Assembly (NCBI GenBank): GCA_024803745.1
Contig: JANJXV010000030.1
Span: 3,553,001 to 3,617,000 of the forward strand
DNA from: Megascapheus bottae
Taxonomy: Eukaryota > Chordata > Mammalia > Rodentia > Geomyidae
Direction: 5' to 3'
DNA: 64,000 bases
The notes under the pieces: model-generated
Databases searched by the model: none
What the model saw: only the letters and a program-made list of their open reading frames with translations
What the model was told of the DNA's origin: nothing
In this document: positions 37,041 to 48,165 of the stretch, piece after piece
Position numbering within the stretch: the first letter of the stretch is position 1
Layout of the letters: the number at the start of each line of letters is the position of its first letter
Made by a program: the position numbers and the translations under genes

Positions 37041-37130
37041 GCTCCACTAGACCATTCTGGCCTAGCAAACGATCAATACCACTTTCATATGTCTTTACTA
37101 AGCCCTTATCAAGCATAAACTCTGTGTTTC

Positions 37131-37240
37131 CTTTTTTTTTTTTTTGGTATTACTTCTTTTCATGCTGGTACCAGGGCTTGATTTCAGAGTCTCACATTCT
37201 CACTTGATGTCCTGGCTGGTGCACTACCATTTGAACCATG
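37131..37240 (-). mobile_element. Probable old SINE remnant
   Basis: A T-run (reversed poly(A)), then GGTACCAGGGCTTGATTTCA and GCACTACCATTTGAACCATG, resembles a reversed ID-like right monomer, heavily changed. Confidence 0.5.
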
Positions 37241-37249
37241 GTAGACGGT

Positions 37250-38150
37250 TACATGGTTACATGGAGACGGAGTCTTGCAGGCTTTTCTGCACAGGATGAC
37301 TGAATCAACATGATTTTCTAGCAAAGGAAAGGAAAAGGTCTCCAGTGTGTCCCAGTACCTACAACTGACACACGCTAACCATGTGTGCTGTATGCACCGC
37401 TCAACCTCCTGAATTCAAGGAATGAGAGTAAGATCAACAGCAGTAAAGACAGAGTAGATTCCAGAACCACAGCTGACAGCAGAACACAAGTCCAACCTCA
37501 CACACAAAGACAGAGAGATGACACACCATAAATAGCATGGAACTTAAGATCCCATGGTAAAAATAGCAATAAGCTCTACTAATAACTACAGCTTTAAAAA
37601 GAAAAAAAAGCAGGGAGGGAGGTTTTCACATGAGCCACTTGGAAAGCAGCTGGGTCTCCCACTGGTCACTAATTGACTTTAATGCTGCAGACTTTTATGG
37701 AGAGAAAATGCATCTGAGAACAGCGGTCCCTGCCCTGGTAAAACCAACAGGAAAATGGAGGAAACAGAAATGGCGGTCTGCACTGGAAAGCAGCTTCCGT
37801 GTCAGCAAGCTACTCTGAGTCTGTGGAAATTGGAGCCAGATGTCAGTGAATACAACACTAATTATTACCCAGACCCCCTGGCAAGGATCACCATTTAACT
37901 GGGTGTGATTATGCACAGCATTTTCTCCTGTGCCTAGGGAATCCTTCCCAAAGCTCATATTTTTATGACAACATGTCTAATACTCCTGCACTCATTTAAA
38001 ATACATTTAACCCCCACAATGACTACAGACACATATGTCGCTTAACTTCGGGGGTATTTAAGTTATGGCTGAAGGTTCACGACCCCTGTCCCTTCCTGAG
38101 AGGAAAAGCAGGAAGCGGGGATGCACTATCTAATAAGATATCCATCCCAT
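37250..38150. other. Intronic sequence without recognised features
   Basis: Unique DNA; nothing supported. Confidence 0.6.
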
Positions 38151-38154
38151 GAGC

Positions 38155-38485
38155 ACTCCACGAGCCAAACGAGCACACCCACGTGCAAATATGCTGACAC
38201 ACACTGATATGCACACAGCACACACACACGTGTGCACACATATTGCAGATATCCACATACGTATACACATGTAAACACAAATACACAAAACCATTGCACG
38301 CATACACGTGTGCGCGTGACAACATGCAAACATTCACACATGCATGCACATTCCTGTTCAAGTGCACACAATACTCATGCCTGCACATGCATGAACACAT
38401 GGATACAGTCACACTGCACACAGAAGATCACATACACAAAACGCACACACACCGGCGCACACAGGACACTCACATATATACAAAC
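38155..38485. repeat. Long degenerate CA-rich region
   Basis: About 330 bases in which CACA, ACAC, ATGCACAC and ACACGTGTGC words dominate without a pure run. It is a worn or variant (CA)n domain with alternating purine-pyrimidine character. Cysteine/valine-rich open frames on the minus strand are artefacts of it. Confidence 0.85.
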
Positions 38486-38534
38486 ATATCGTTCAAAGGA
38501 AGCCAATTATTCAATTCTACAAAAAGGAATACGT

Positions 38535-38769
38535 GCCGGGGGCAGTGGCTCACACCTGTAAATCCTAGCTACCCAGGAGGCTGACCTCTGAGGATCAAGG
38601 TTCAAAGCCATCCTGGGAACTAAAGTCCCTTAGACTCTTATCTCCAATTAATCACCAGAAAGCCGGAAGTGATGCTGTGGCTCAAGGGGGAGGGAGGAAG
38701 CCTTGAGCTGAAGAGCTCAGGGACAGCACCCAGGCCCAGAGTTCAAGTCCCAAGACAGACAAAAAAAAA
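38535..38769 (+). mobile_element. B1-ID dimer SINE, low divergence
   Basis: CCGGGGGCAGTGGCTCACAC, the linker ACTCTTATCTCCAATTAATC, AGCCGGAAGTGATGCTGTGG, and an end GCCCAGAGTTCAAGTCCC with poly(A). AAAAAGGAATACGT before and AAAAAGGAATATGT after form the target-site duplication. Confidence 0.95.
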
Positions 38770-38784
38770 AAAAAGGAATATGTA

Positions 38785-40389
38785 CTTTGAATGTCCTTCT
38801 GGGAATTAGTGAGCCTACCCCAGCACTCCCCTCTCCCCTCTCTAGCTTAAATAAGGAAGCCTCACACATAAATACATAACCCATGAACATTTGTGTACAA
38901 TCCATGCCCAAACACATGGAATATACAAAGGCCAATGTACGAAGAACCTCTGCTGTAACAGAGCTCTCCAAATTTGACCAACTCCTGCTAATTAGAGTCA
39001 GAGTCAGCAAAGACACACATTCAACCTCGGATGAATATCCTCTTTCTTCAAGTGACCACAGTGGCAACAGAACTGTAAGACAGCGCTGTTAATATGGCAG
39101 CACTCACTCACTCCAACTTCCTGGGATCTGACCCACTTCTAACATTTTTTTCTGTCTGAGTGATTTCCTTCTGACTAAAATCATGAGATAATTCCTTCCC
39201 TTCCTGCTTTTTCTTTCCATGCCCTTTTCTCGCTACCCTTTCATCATCTTGGAAACTAAATCATAGTTGTCAAAATGGAAGGCAAAGAAACAGCCTCGGG
39301 AGACAATACCACAGCAGAATGAAGCAGAGAAGAAGAAGGTTCTTTATGGAAATGTATTCTTTACAAAAGGTAAAGAAGGCTAGGCTCCCTCTCAGGGCAG
39401 AAGCTAACCAAGGGAAGAAATGGAAGGACCGAATCTTAGGAAGGAGAAGCTTAGATCTCAGGTCTCTGTGCATAAAACAAAGATTCAATGCTTTTGTTTC
39501 CCATCTCATAAAGCTGCAGGAAAGGAAAACAGAACAGAAAAAGGGAAAACAGAACAGAGTAGACTCAAGAGAGGCAGGATAACTTTTAAAATGTGGATCT
39601 GCGTTTCCAGGGTACCATGAGGACATGTTCAAGTACAAGGAAGCAAATTTGTAAGAGAGAGCTAGAAAGCTCCCATAAAGTTATTAGACTTCAGACTTGT
39701 AAGGAAAACAAATAACATCATTCTAGCAGCTTGGGTCAGGTGTTCTGACTTCAAATACTCAGAATACTAAGAATAGCCACCACGCTAGAATTCCACTACG
39801 AGGTGCTCAAAACATAACCCATGTAGTGTGACCAAGGATTCCTGTAACCTCATTTCTAGGAATCTAATTTTAAACATGTTCACAGTGAACGTATCACAAA
39901 AAAACATAACGTGCCAAATGCTGTAATGTAAGTGCTAAAGAAAAAAAAAGAAAAAGAAAAGAAAAAAAAACACCTATCCAAAAATAAAAGTAACATTTCA
40001 GGCAGAAATCCCAGAATGTGAAGAACACAAGTTATACTCCTGAAGCTCTTTAAAAGCTTTATTTTTTTTTCATCTACCCTCACCACCATCTTAAAATAAT
40101 GACAGGGGAACAGTCCATCCATCGACTGAATACTTCTATATTATCACCCTCGATGCCTCAGCACTCCAGCGTGGCCACTCGGGGCTTTGCCTGAGCACTC
40201 AACGAATGGACTTAGAGTCAAAGTACACAGGTCCTAGCAATTCCCTCCCTTCCAAACACTGACTGTTTTCCTTTTCTCTCCAATTTTCCATCTGAAGTAT
40301 GGTGTGTGAGAATGTGGGGCTCCCCAATGGACCTCCGGGCCTCTGCACGGTACATGTAATTCGTAAGGGAGGTTGTAAGCCACCACATT
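38785..40389. other. Intronic sequence without recognised features
   Basis: Unique DNA with an A-rich (GAAAAA)n tract at 39,938-39,970. No gene recognised. Confidence 0.6.
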
Positions 40390-40397
40390 CACACACG

Positions 40398-40434
<37 letters not shown>
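40390..40434. repeat. (CA)n microsatellite with GTGCGCGC start
   Basis: CACACACGTGCGCGC followed by about 15 CA units. Confidence 0.94.
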
Positions 40435-40437
<3 letters not shown>

Positions 40438-41430
40438 TATTTTATATATGCAGAATGGAGTCATACCACTTAGGAAGTATACACGACACCCCGAAACCCT
40501 AAGTGTCAGTGAGTCAAGCTTACTTCCACAAGACTCATAGGGAAACTCATCAGACGATGATTGTTCCCAAGCTGGTGGAGGCTCCTCTGCAGCTCCAACC
40601 AACAACACGCTAAGGCTTAGTCATCCACAGAAAGCCGAAATCAAAGAACGCGATGTTCTGGAAAGCACCGAGCACACACTACTAGATTGGAGGGTGCTTC
40701 AGAACTTTCTGTGGGCTTCAGTAAGTGGATTGCTTTGTGAATCTAGAATAACAACTCATGAACAAAAACAGGAAAAATATCACATCCATTCCTGGCAACC
40801 TGGCCTGGTGATTTCTCCCTTTCTTTCAGCCTCCCTGCTCCCTGGCTTCTCTCTCCAGGCCCCTCCCCTATACCACATTGTCTTCACGTTGCTCGTCGTG
40901 AGAGAAGCAACACACTTCAATGCAGATGGATACCAGCTCCTGGCTCTGTCTCACCTCCCTTCGTGTCCAGGAGAGGACTGGCCTGAGTTAAATGTCAACA
41001 AGAAAACATGTGTTGGATACTAGTAACTAGCAAATCCCCAATCCTATCACCCGAACGTGGAACACTGGAGCTCACTTTGAAAAAGGAAAGACAAACTTGA
41101 AAGATGTAGATTTCCTTAATACAACAGAAAATAAGCACCTCGTCCTGTTCTCTGTTCTCTGAGTTCTCTCCATCGGCATTCCCTCCCTTTATGCGTTGAC
41201 TTATAAAGCACACAAACACGCCTGAACTGCATGTTATTGTGATCAACTAGTGAACTTCACTCAACAACAAAACCCATCATTGGTTTTATACACTGTATAG
41301 GCGGTACTTACTGAACTGAGAAGAAGTTTTGGAAATGGGGAGTAAGTAACAAATAATTACATACTCTAACGTAAGTTTTAAGCCTGTGAATGCAGTAAGA
41401 ACTTCACATAGCATGAGAAATGTTATTTTA

Positions 41431-41622
41431 TTTTTTGGCCAGTCCTGGGCTTGGGCTCAGGGCCTGAGCACTGTCCTTGGACTTTCCCAAGGCTAGAGCT
41501 CTACCACTTGAGCCTCAGCACCACTTCCGGCTTTTTCCTATATATGTGGTACTGAGGAATCAAACTCGGGTCTTCGTGCATGCTAGGCAAGCACTCTACC
41601 ACTAGGCCAAACTCCCGGCCCA
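41431..41622 (-). mobile_element. ID-ID dimer SINE
   Basis: Reversed: GGGCCGGGAGTTTGGCCTAG, box B GAGTTTGATTCCTCAG, right monomer, T-run at low end. AGAAATGTTATTTTA at 41,416-41,430 and 41,623-41,637 is a perfect 15-base target-site duplication. Confidence 0.97.
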
Positions 41623-41976
41623 AGAAATGTTATTTTAATAATTCCAAAAAACTTCATATAAAAATACTAAATAAACCACTTATGAGTTACAGATTTTCAA
41701 AAGAAAAATGATCTACATGGTTTTTCTGAAGCCTCTGGGTTTTCTACAAGCAGTTATGAAGCCAGAGTTGTCACCAGCACGTGACAAGGAGCTAAGTCTA
41801 CAGACATGCCAACTTCGTCTGCCTCCCAGATGGCAAACCCTGCCTCTCAAACAACAGCCTGGGGTTCAAATATTGGGGAACCCTCAGTAGGGCTTCATAT
41901 TACTCTCCTGTTTAGTAGCTTTCCAGATTAAAAAAAAAAACTGAAGCAGTTAAAATAAGTGAAAGCAAAAGTTAAT

Positions 41977-42159
41977 TTATTTATTTATTTGCCAGTTCTG
42001 GGGCTTAAGCTCAGGCCTGAGCACTGTCCTTGGGCTTTCTCTACCACTTGAGCCACAGCACCATTTCTTCTTTTGCTATGTATGTGGTACTGCGGAATCA
42101 AACCTGAGTCTTCGTGCATGCTAGGCAAGCACTCTACCACTAGGTCAAACTCTCAGCCC
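41977..42159 (-). mobile_element. ID-ID dimer SINE with internal deletion
   Basis: Reversed left monomer GGGCTGAGAGTTTGACCTAG and AGGTTTGATTCCGCAG, then a right monomer missing about 15 bases between GTGGTAGAG and AAAGCCCAAGG. The tail is (TTTA)n at 41,977-41,990. CAAAAGTTAA before and CAAAAGCTTAA after suggest the duplication. Confidence 0.9.
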
Positions 42160-42169
42160 AAAAGCTTAA

Positions 42170-43660
42170 AAACATTTTTTTTAACTAAACAGACAGGCCT
42201 ACCTCTAACAGTGTCTGATGCTTAGAAACACTCCACAAATCTGACACGGAATCATTTATCCCTGGACATAAGCTACTGTTACAAGGTAAATAATGCAGTG
42301 GGAACCATCAAACATGGACCTTCTCCTCCCTCCATGGACAAGTTTTCGCTGCCAGAGACCTGAGAAGTGGAATTGTTTCTGCCCTTCTTTCTTCCTCGTG
42401 GCTCCCCTAGAGAAAGGAAGACCCAGTAGAGTACTTTATTCTGGGCAATCAGTGCAGAGCATGGATATTCCAAACACCAAAATCTGTATTACTTAAGTAA
42501 TTCTGGAATTTAGTTTTTCTCAAACTGACCTTTTACATACTCCCTTTTCTGCTGGAAACGCTAAAGAAAGAAAAAAAAACTCAAAGTGCATATAATATTC
42601 ATGCAAACAGAAGTCGGGATATCTGGTTCAAGGGGGCAGAGCTTTAACATTACAGAAGAAAATACCAGCATTGTCTCGCCTTGTGCTTTTTCACTCAGAT
42701 GCCCTGCTATGGAGAGTTGGTAAGACTCAAGGCTGCTAGCTACACGGGGGTGCTGGGAGACTGACTCGGGGCAGGAGACTTGGCACCTGGGAGCGGGTTT
42801 TTCGGGTGATGGCAGGAAGTGGCCAAGTTTCCGTAAGACAGGTGAAAAGGTGTCCTGGGGACCTTGGCATCTCTCCAGTGGCGACGGCAGCAGAGGAAAC
42901 CGCTCGCTGGGTGTGCCAAGAGAGCAGGGCGGGGTCTGTACCTGTTATCTCTAAAAGATGGCAACTAGTCCCACCTCCCAGATCCTCCCCTTGAGGGGTG
43001 GGGGGCCGGGACAAGTGTACACTGTGTTCTGCTACAAGCCAGCTTCTCAGCAAGCCTGGTGGCTAATCAAGTCATGAGTCTGACAAAATTAGACACTTGG
43101 TTGTGTGCAGTAGGTGACTGGGAGGGCTTTAACCCCTCCTCACCGCAGTGAGAAGAGCCAAGCCCCATCAACGAAACGACTAAGACCCCGGTGAGGGAGA
43201 GGTTTACAGCGGAGCTTGAAAGATGCGTCAGGGACATACCAAAGCAGCCATGCTCTGAGACAGGATGGGTCGCAGCTTACCTGCAACATCTGTACCAGAA
43301 ACTCAGTGACCCCAGAGAAACACAGCGCGAGCCCGCAGGACTCTCCTCAGCTCACTCCAGGGCAGAAGCTAGAAGCTTCTCTTCTCCATGTACCACCCTC
43401 TAGTGTGCCATAGAGAGAGGGCTGCCCCTTCCGCCCCTAATCTTCTAGTAATACAGGAAATTAATAGCAACTTCAAGAAAAAGAGACCCTAACGTTCTGA
43501 CCTGGAAAGCCAGAACTAAAATGTAAGACATGATGTGTTCTAGCTAAAAGGCAGATCCACACAAGGAAGTTTTTCTCTCATTAAAAAAAAGAAAAAAATA
43601 GCCAGTATTAGTTCCACAGGCCAGACACTTAAAGATTTAACCATTCATCAAAGCAACAGA
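42170..43660. other. Intronic sequence without recognised features
   Basis: Unique DNA, GC-rich at 42.74-43.02 kb. Nothing supported. Confidence 0.6.
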
Positions 43661-43663
43661 ATC

Positions 43664-43863
43664 TGGGCTCCAGTGGCTCACACCTATAATCCTAGTTACT
43701 CAGGAGACTGAGGTCTGAGAACTGACGTTGGAAGCTAGTCTAAGCAGAAAAGCCCCCGGGACTCCAATCTCCAATGAGCCAGCAAGAAGCTGGAAGTGGA
43801 GGTGTGGCTGAAGCAGTAGAGCGCCGCAGAGTTCAAGCCCCTGTGGTGGTACACACACAAAAA
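43664..43863 (+). mobile_element. B1-ID dimer SINE, diverged
   Basis: CCAGTGGCTCACACCTATAA, TAGTTACTCAGGAGACTGAG, CTCCAATCTCCAATGAGCCA, GCTGGAAGTGGAGGTGTGGC, end CAGAGTTCAAGCCCC. Part of the right half is deleted. Confidence 0.85.
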
Positions 43864-44384
43864 GAAAGCAAGCAACACAAATGACCTCCGGCTTCATCAC
43901 CTTATAACCCAACAGAATGAGGACTAGAGGGGAGGGGAGGAGGGCACAAAGGGCCCCCCCGTCCTGCAGGGCACCTCTTCCAGCCCACTCAGCACTCTCC
44001 AGGTAGGACCTGCATTCCTTGAACCCACGCTCACGGAGCACAGTCTCGCCAAGGGATAACTCCTGGCCCCCAGCGCATCACTGCCAGCGTACAGGATGCT
44101 TCCTGAGAAGTCCAAGATGAGGCCAACGGAAGAAAAAAGGTAAATCTTTAAAATACGGGGGACAAAAACGCACACGGGAAGCTTCTTAATGTGTCTGAGC
44201 AACCCAGACAGCATACCTAGCAGAGAAGCAATGCCAAACTTAGAACTCAGTCCCTGGCAATCTGCACGGGCGGAAGAGCCTCCTAAGATGGGAAGTTGGC
44301 CAAGCGAAGCTGCTGTTTTCCCCCAGTCAGGACGCATCTGGAAGGCAAGACTAAGAGAAGGGCAGCCATGTGAACTCCTGAAAC

Positions 44385-44525
44385 ACGTAACACCCACAAC
44401 GCACACAGAACCCAACGCAGCCCACAACTCACGTACCAACACGCACCACGCGCCACGCCACACATTCACACAGTCCACACAAGACAAAGGCACACAACAC
44501 ACCCTCATGCAGTTACAGCACACCT
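44385..44525. repeat. CA-rich degenerate region
   Basis: ACACG, CCACAC, CACAC and ACACAAC words over 140 bases, without a pure run. Confidence 0.65.
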
Positions 44526-45451
44526 AGTCAAACCCCACTGATAACATACTCTCCGCTGTAAAGCAGGGCACTTTCGGGGAGGGAAGGAAGGGCAGCCCAA
44601 GGGCAGACAGCTGGGTGAGACGCATGGAGCCCTCGTGCTGACTGGTGTACCTCCCTGGACTTCCAGCCATTAGCGCAGAAAATGGCAATGGGAACTACAG
44701 GCAACCCCAAGGTTGAACCTCAGTATTCAGTGAGTTGAATCTTCTACTCAAAATTGTTCTTGAAAGGCAAGCAAGTCTCACAAAGCAACCCTCTTAGGTG
44801 GGAAGATTTAGGTTTGTTTGTTTTTTTATGTGATGCCCAAAATCATTCCCATGTCCTTTTAAAAACAGAGACATACACAGCCAAAGCCCATGCTGTGGCT
44901 CTTCAACGCCTCAGCACACTGACGCCCCACAACCCCACCAAGGGCCTCAGTGAGAACTAGAAAGGGCCTACAAAAGTCGGGATGGCCTCACAGGACAGAC
45001 AGCCCACAGACACCGTGGCTTCCGCTGCAAAACCTGGCCTTTGATCCCTCTGCAGACCTTAAAGTCCCACACCTTGCACCCCAGGATCCCAGAACCCTGC
45101 CCGCTCACCCCTCAGCCCAGCCTTGACCCAGCTGCTTCTCTGAACATCCTGCCAAGCCCATTCTTCTGACACTGAGCTCTACAGACTTACAGTAGGTCCT
45201 GCTGAATTACTTGTTGTTGTTGTTTTCTGTCTCTCTCTGGCTCTCCTGAATTTCTCAAATGCTATGCCTCAGCTCTTTCTGGATTATAAAACAGGTTGCT
45301 CTCATGCCACGGTGTCTAATACTCAGCTTCACTCAAAAATCTGCTAAGGAAATAAATGCTTCAGGAAAAGAGGTAATTTAAAAGCTCGCATATGGCAAAA
45401 GCAATCTCTAACGAAATCAATTACGATCAAACGTAATTGTACTAGGTGTAA
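44526..45451. other. Intronic sequence without recognised features
   Basis: Unique DNA; a TTGTTGTTGTTG scrap at 45,211. Nothing supported. Confidence 0.6.
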
Positions 45452-45455
45452 GGTG

Positions 45456-45498
45456 AATGCATGCATGCATGCAAGCACACACACACACACACACACAA
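45456..45498. repeat. (GCAT)n(CA)n compound microsatellite
   Basis: GCATGCATGCATGCAAG followed by about 12 CA units. The GCAT part is self-complementary and could extrude as a hairpin. Confidence 0.92.
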
Positions 45499-45499
45499 C

Positions 45500-46690
45500 T
45501 GCACCAAAGAACACATCAACATGCAAAAACATGTTCACCGAAGAGCCTACTGCATTTTATATTAAACAAATGGTAAACAACAACATAACGAATCTACCTA
45601 ATCTAAATCTTTCGAGGCTATTTTTAGTGCCAAAGCAATTACCCTTCAAGCAAGTATCTCCTGTGGGAAATGGCAGACACTGTAAGTATAAATCAGAGAA
45701 TGATACAAACTGAATTTTCAGGGAATGACAAAAGTCTGAGGATAAAAACATGGGAGAAAATGACGCAACAAGGAATCTGGGGTGTGAAGTGAGGTGACAA
45801 GTGACATTGAATATGTGACTCTGGTTATCATGTCAGAAAAAACAAGCTTGGTCTCAGAGACCAGGAGCAAGAGTGTCTTTCATCTGAACCAGTCATCTGT
45901 ATTGTAGAACCACTTTAGGCTGTGAAAACAAACTGAAAAACAAAACTGATTCACAGTGCACTGTAATGATCAGATACAGATAATCAAATTAATATTATCC
46001 ACTAAAGTCAAATTGCATCTTCCTTTAAGATTGGGTTATTATGCAAATAAGGAGAGGCTGTAGATTTAAAACACTTAAATGGGCCAATATCTTGTTTTCC
46101 TGAATTCTGATTGCCATGGTACCAGCTGAGACAAGACCGAGTAGCTTTTTACAGCTTAGGGAACAGGTGCAGTCATAAATATGCAAAAACTATCCAGAGA
46201 CAATTAATATTCCATGCTTTATGTTTAAACTTGTCACGTGACTTACAGGATGTGGGACACATTCACACTACTTTTTACAAAGATGTCCAATGTAAACACA
46301 TAGTACAAAAAAACTATCTACATTTTGCAATTTATTTGGCAAGGAAAGTCCTTAGGGGTTCCTGATATTAGACTACCCATCTTTTATTCATGATAAGCTA
46401 CACACTTTCTGACTGAGAAATCAGGAAGTCACTATGGCCTAACGACCATACTCAGCCAACCCATGTGGAAGGAAAAATACATATGAACACACAGATATAC
46501 ACAGACTGAGCCACTCAGATAGATGAATTCCAAATTCTAATGCAAACAGAATAAGTGAGGATGAGGTAGGGTATGCGTCAGAATGAAGACGCGCATTCTA
46601 AAATCTCTCTTATGACAATCTCCCATGATGACACTCTGCCACCTCAAAGTCTTCCCCAGCCTCCAATATTTACATGGTGCCAAGATTAAG
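45500..46690. other. AT-rich unique intronic sequence
   Basis: Repeat-free and AT-rich, with dense homeobox/POU-like words at 45,955-46,080, including ATGCAAAT at 46,041. A candidate for conserved non-coding DNA, unproven. Confidence 0.45.
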
Positions 46691-46702
46691 GACTTTCATT
46701 TA

Positions 46703-46949
46703 GCCAGGTGTCCATGGCTCATGCTTGTAAAAATCCTCACTACTCAGCAGGCTGAGAGCGAAGGATCACAGTTCAAAACTAGCCCAGGCAGAAAATCTGT
46801 GAGAGTCTTATCTCCAAAAAAAAATCACACAAAAGAATTAAAAAGCTAGAAGCGGAGCTGTAGCTCAAGTGGCAGAATACTGAAAAAGCTGAAAAAGCTC
46901 AGGGACAATGCCCAGGCCCTGAGTTCAAGATAAAGATTGGCAAAAATAA
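46703..46949 (+). mobile_element. B1-ID dimer SINE
   Basis: CCAGGTGTCCATGGCTCATG, CAGCAGGCTGAGAGCGAAGG, an expanded A-rich linker, AGCTAGAAGCGGAGCTGTAG, end CCTGAGTTCAAGATAAAG. ACTTTCATTTA at 46,692-46,702 and 46,950-46,960 is a perfect target-site duplication. Confidence 0.92.
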
Positions 46950-47129
46950 ACTTTCATTTACATATCGTAAGTAAACAGGTTCTTTAATAATTAGATTATA
47001 TTTCACAATTGCAGGTAATCACTAAATAGCTTCCTCTCAAATATCTAAAAGTAAACATCAGATAACAATGCAAGCCAGGATCCTGCCAACTTTATTAAGC
47101 AAATTATAGTTATAAAAATTAAGTATCTT

Positions 47130-47323
47130 GGGCTGGGAGTTTGGCCTAGTGGTAGAGTGCTTGCCTAGCATGCACAAAGACCCGGGTTCGATTCCTTGGT
47201 ACCATATACTTAGAAAAAGCCAGAAGTGGTGCTGAGGCTCAAGTGGTAGAGCTCTATCCTTGAGAAAGTCCAAGGACAGTGCTCAGGCCCTGAGCTTAAG
47301 CCCAGGACTGGCAAAAAAAAAAA
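47130..47323 (+). mobile_element. ID-ID dimer SINE, low divergence
   Basis: GGGCTGGGAGTTTGGCCTAG, exact box B GGTTCGATTCC, linker CTTAGAAAAAGCCAGAAGTG, poly(A). AAAAATTAAGTATCTT at 47,114-47,129 and 47,324-47,339 is a perfect 16-base target-site duplication. Confidence 0.97.
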
Positions 47324-47825
47324 AAAAATTAAGTATCTTTCTGACGCTACATTTTCCAAAAATATCCCTCATAGACTACCAAAAATAGACTTGGACAATT
47401 ATGCCGAGGTAGAAAAGATGTCATTTAGGATATATCAAAGTAAATATATAAAAACAAGAGAGAAAGAGAAAGAAAGAGAAAAGGTTTGTTTCTTTCTTTG
47501 GATGAGCTTAATTTGTTTCACAGTGTTAGGCCTCAAGCAGGAGAAACTCAAAGCTGAGCTTGAACTTGAGGCAGTGGCAGCAGCAGGAAAAAATGAGGGC
47601 AAGCCACGCCGAGATTTCTACAGAACCCAGCCACGTGACCCTGGGCTAGACTCACTTCAGCTCTCAGAAGGTGCTATCCTGCTGTGAAACAGACCATACT
47701 CAGTTTCTAGGAGGTGTGCAATGGATAAGAGGTGACAAGAAATAGTCTGGCAGGGTCCCAGATGTGGATGGGGATACCAGAGTTTGCTCACACCAATCAG
47801 AAACATCTGGTTTTAAAGGCCCAGT

Positions 47826-47921
47826 TAGCTAGACACATCCCCATATTCAGAGCTTCCAGGAAGCCAAAGCAGGAGAACTGACCCCAGGAATTCAAAGCCA
47901 GCTGGGACAATGAAGAGGGAA
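47826..47921 (+). mobile_element. Old B1-like monomer fragment
   Basis: TCCAGGAAGCCAAAGCAGGA, CCCAGGAATTCAAAGCCAGC and TGGGACAATGAAG recall the centre of a B1/Alu monomer. Weakly supported. Confidence 0.5.
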
Positions 47922-48025
47922 CCCACCAAAGAATACTATGTCTATATAGGAAATTCTATGTATATGTAGGAGTATTATCCAGATGTAGAAAAACAGCATC
48001 GTGAAGCCATTAAAAATGGTTTTTA

Positions 48026-48165
48026 AAGGGGAAGAAGTGGGCAAGGAGGCTAGGAAGAGTAACACAGATGGGTGAATTCTATCAAAGTACATGATAGGCA
48101 CCCATGTAAATGTCACAATGAAACCACTTTGTATTATTAATGTATGCCAACGAAAACTTTTTTTC
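48026..48165 (+). mobile_element. LINE-1 3' end fragment
   Basis: GGGTGAATTCTATCAAAGTA, CATGTAAATGTCACAATGAA and ACCACTTTGTATTATTAATG, then GCCAACGAAAA, resembles the terminal 3' UTR of rodent LINE-1 copies, distinct from the CTATCTGGCAAATATC end used at 4,996, 7,437 and 15,725. Confidence 0.6.
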
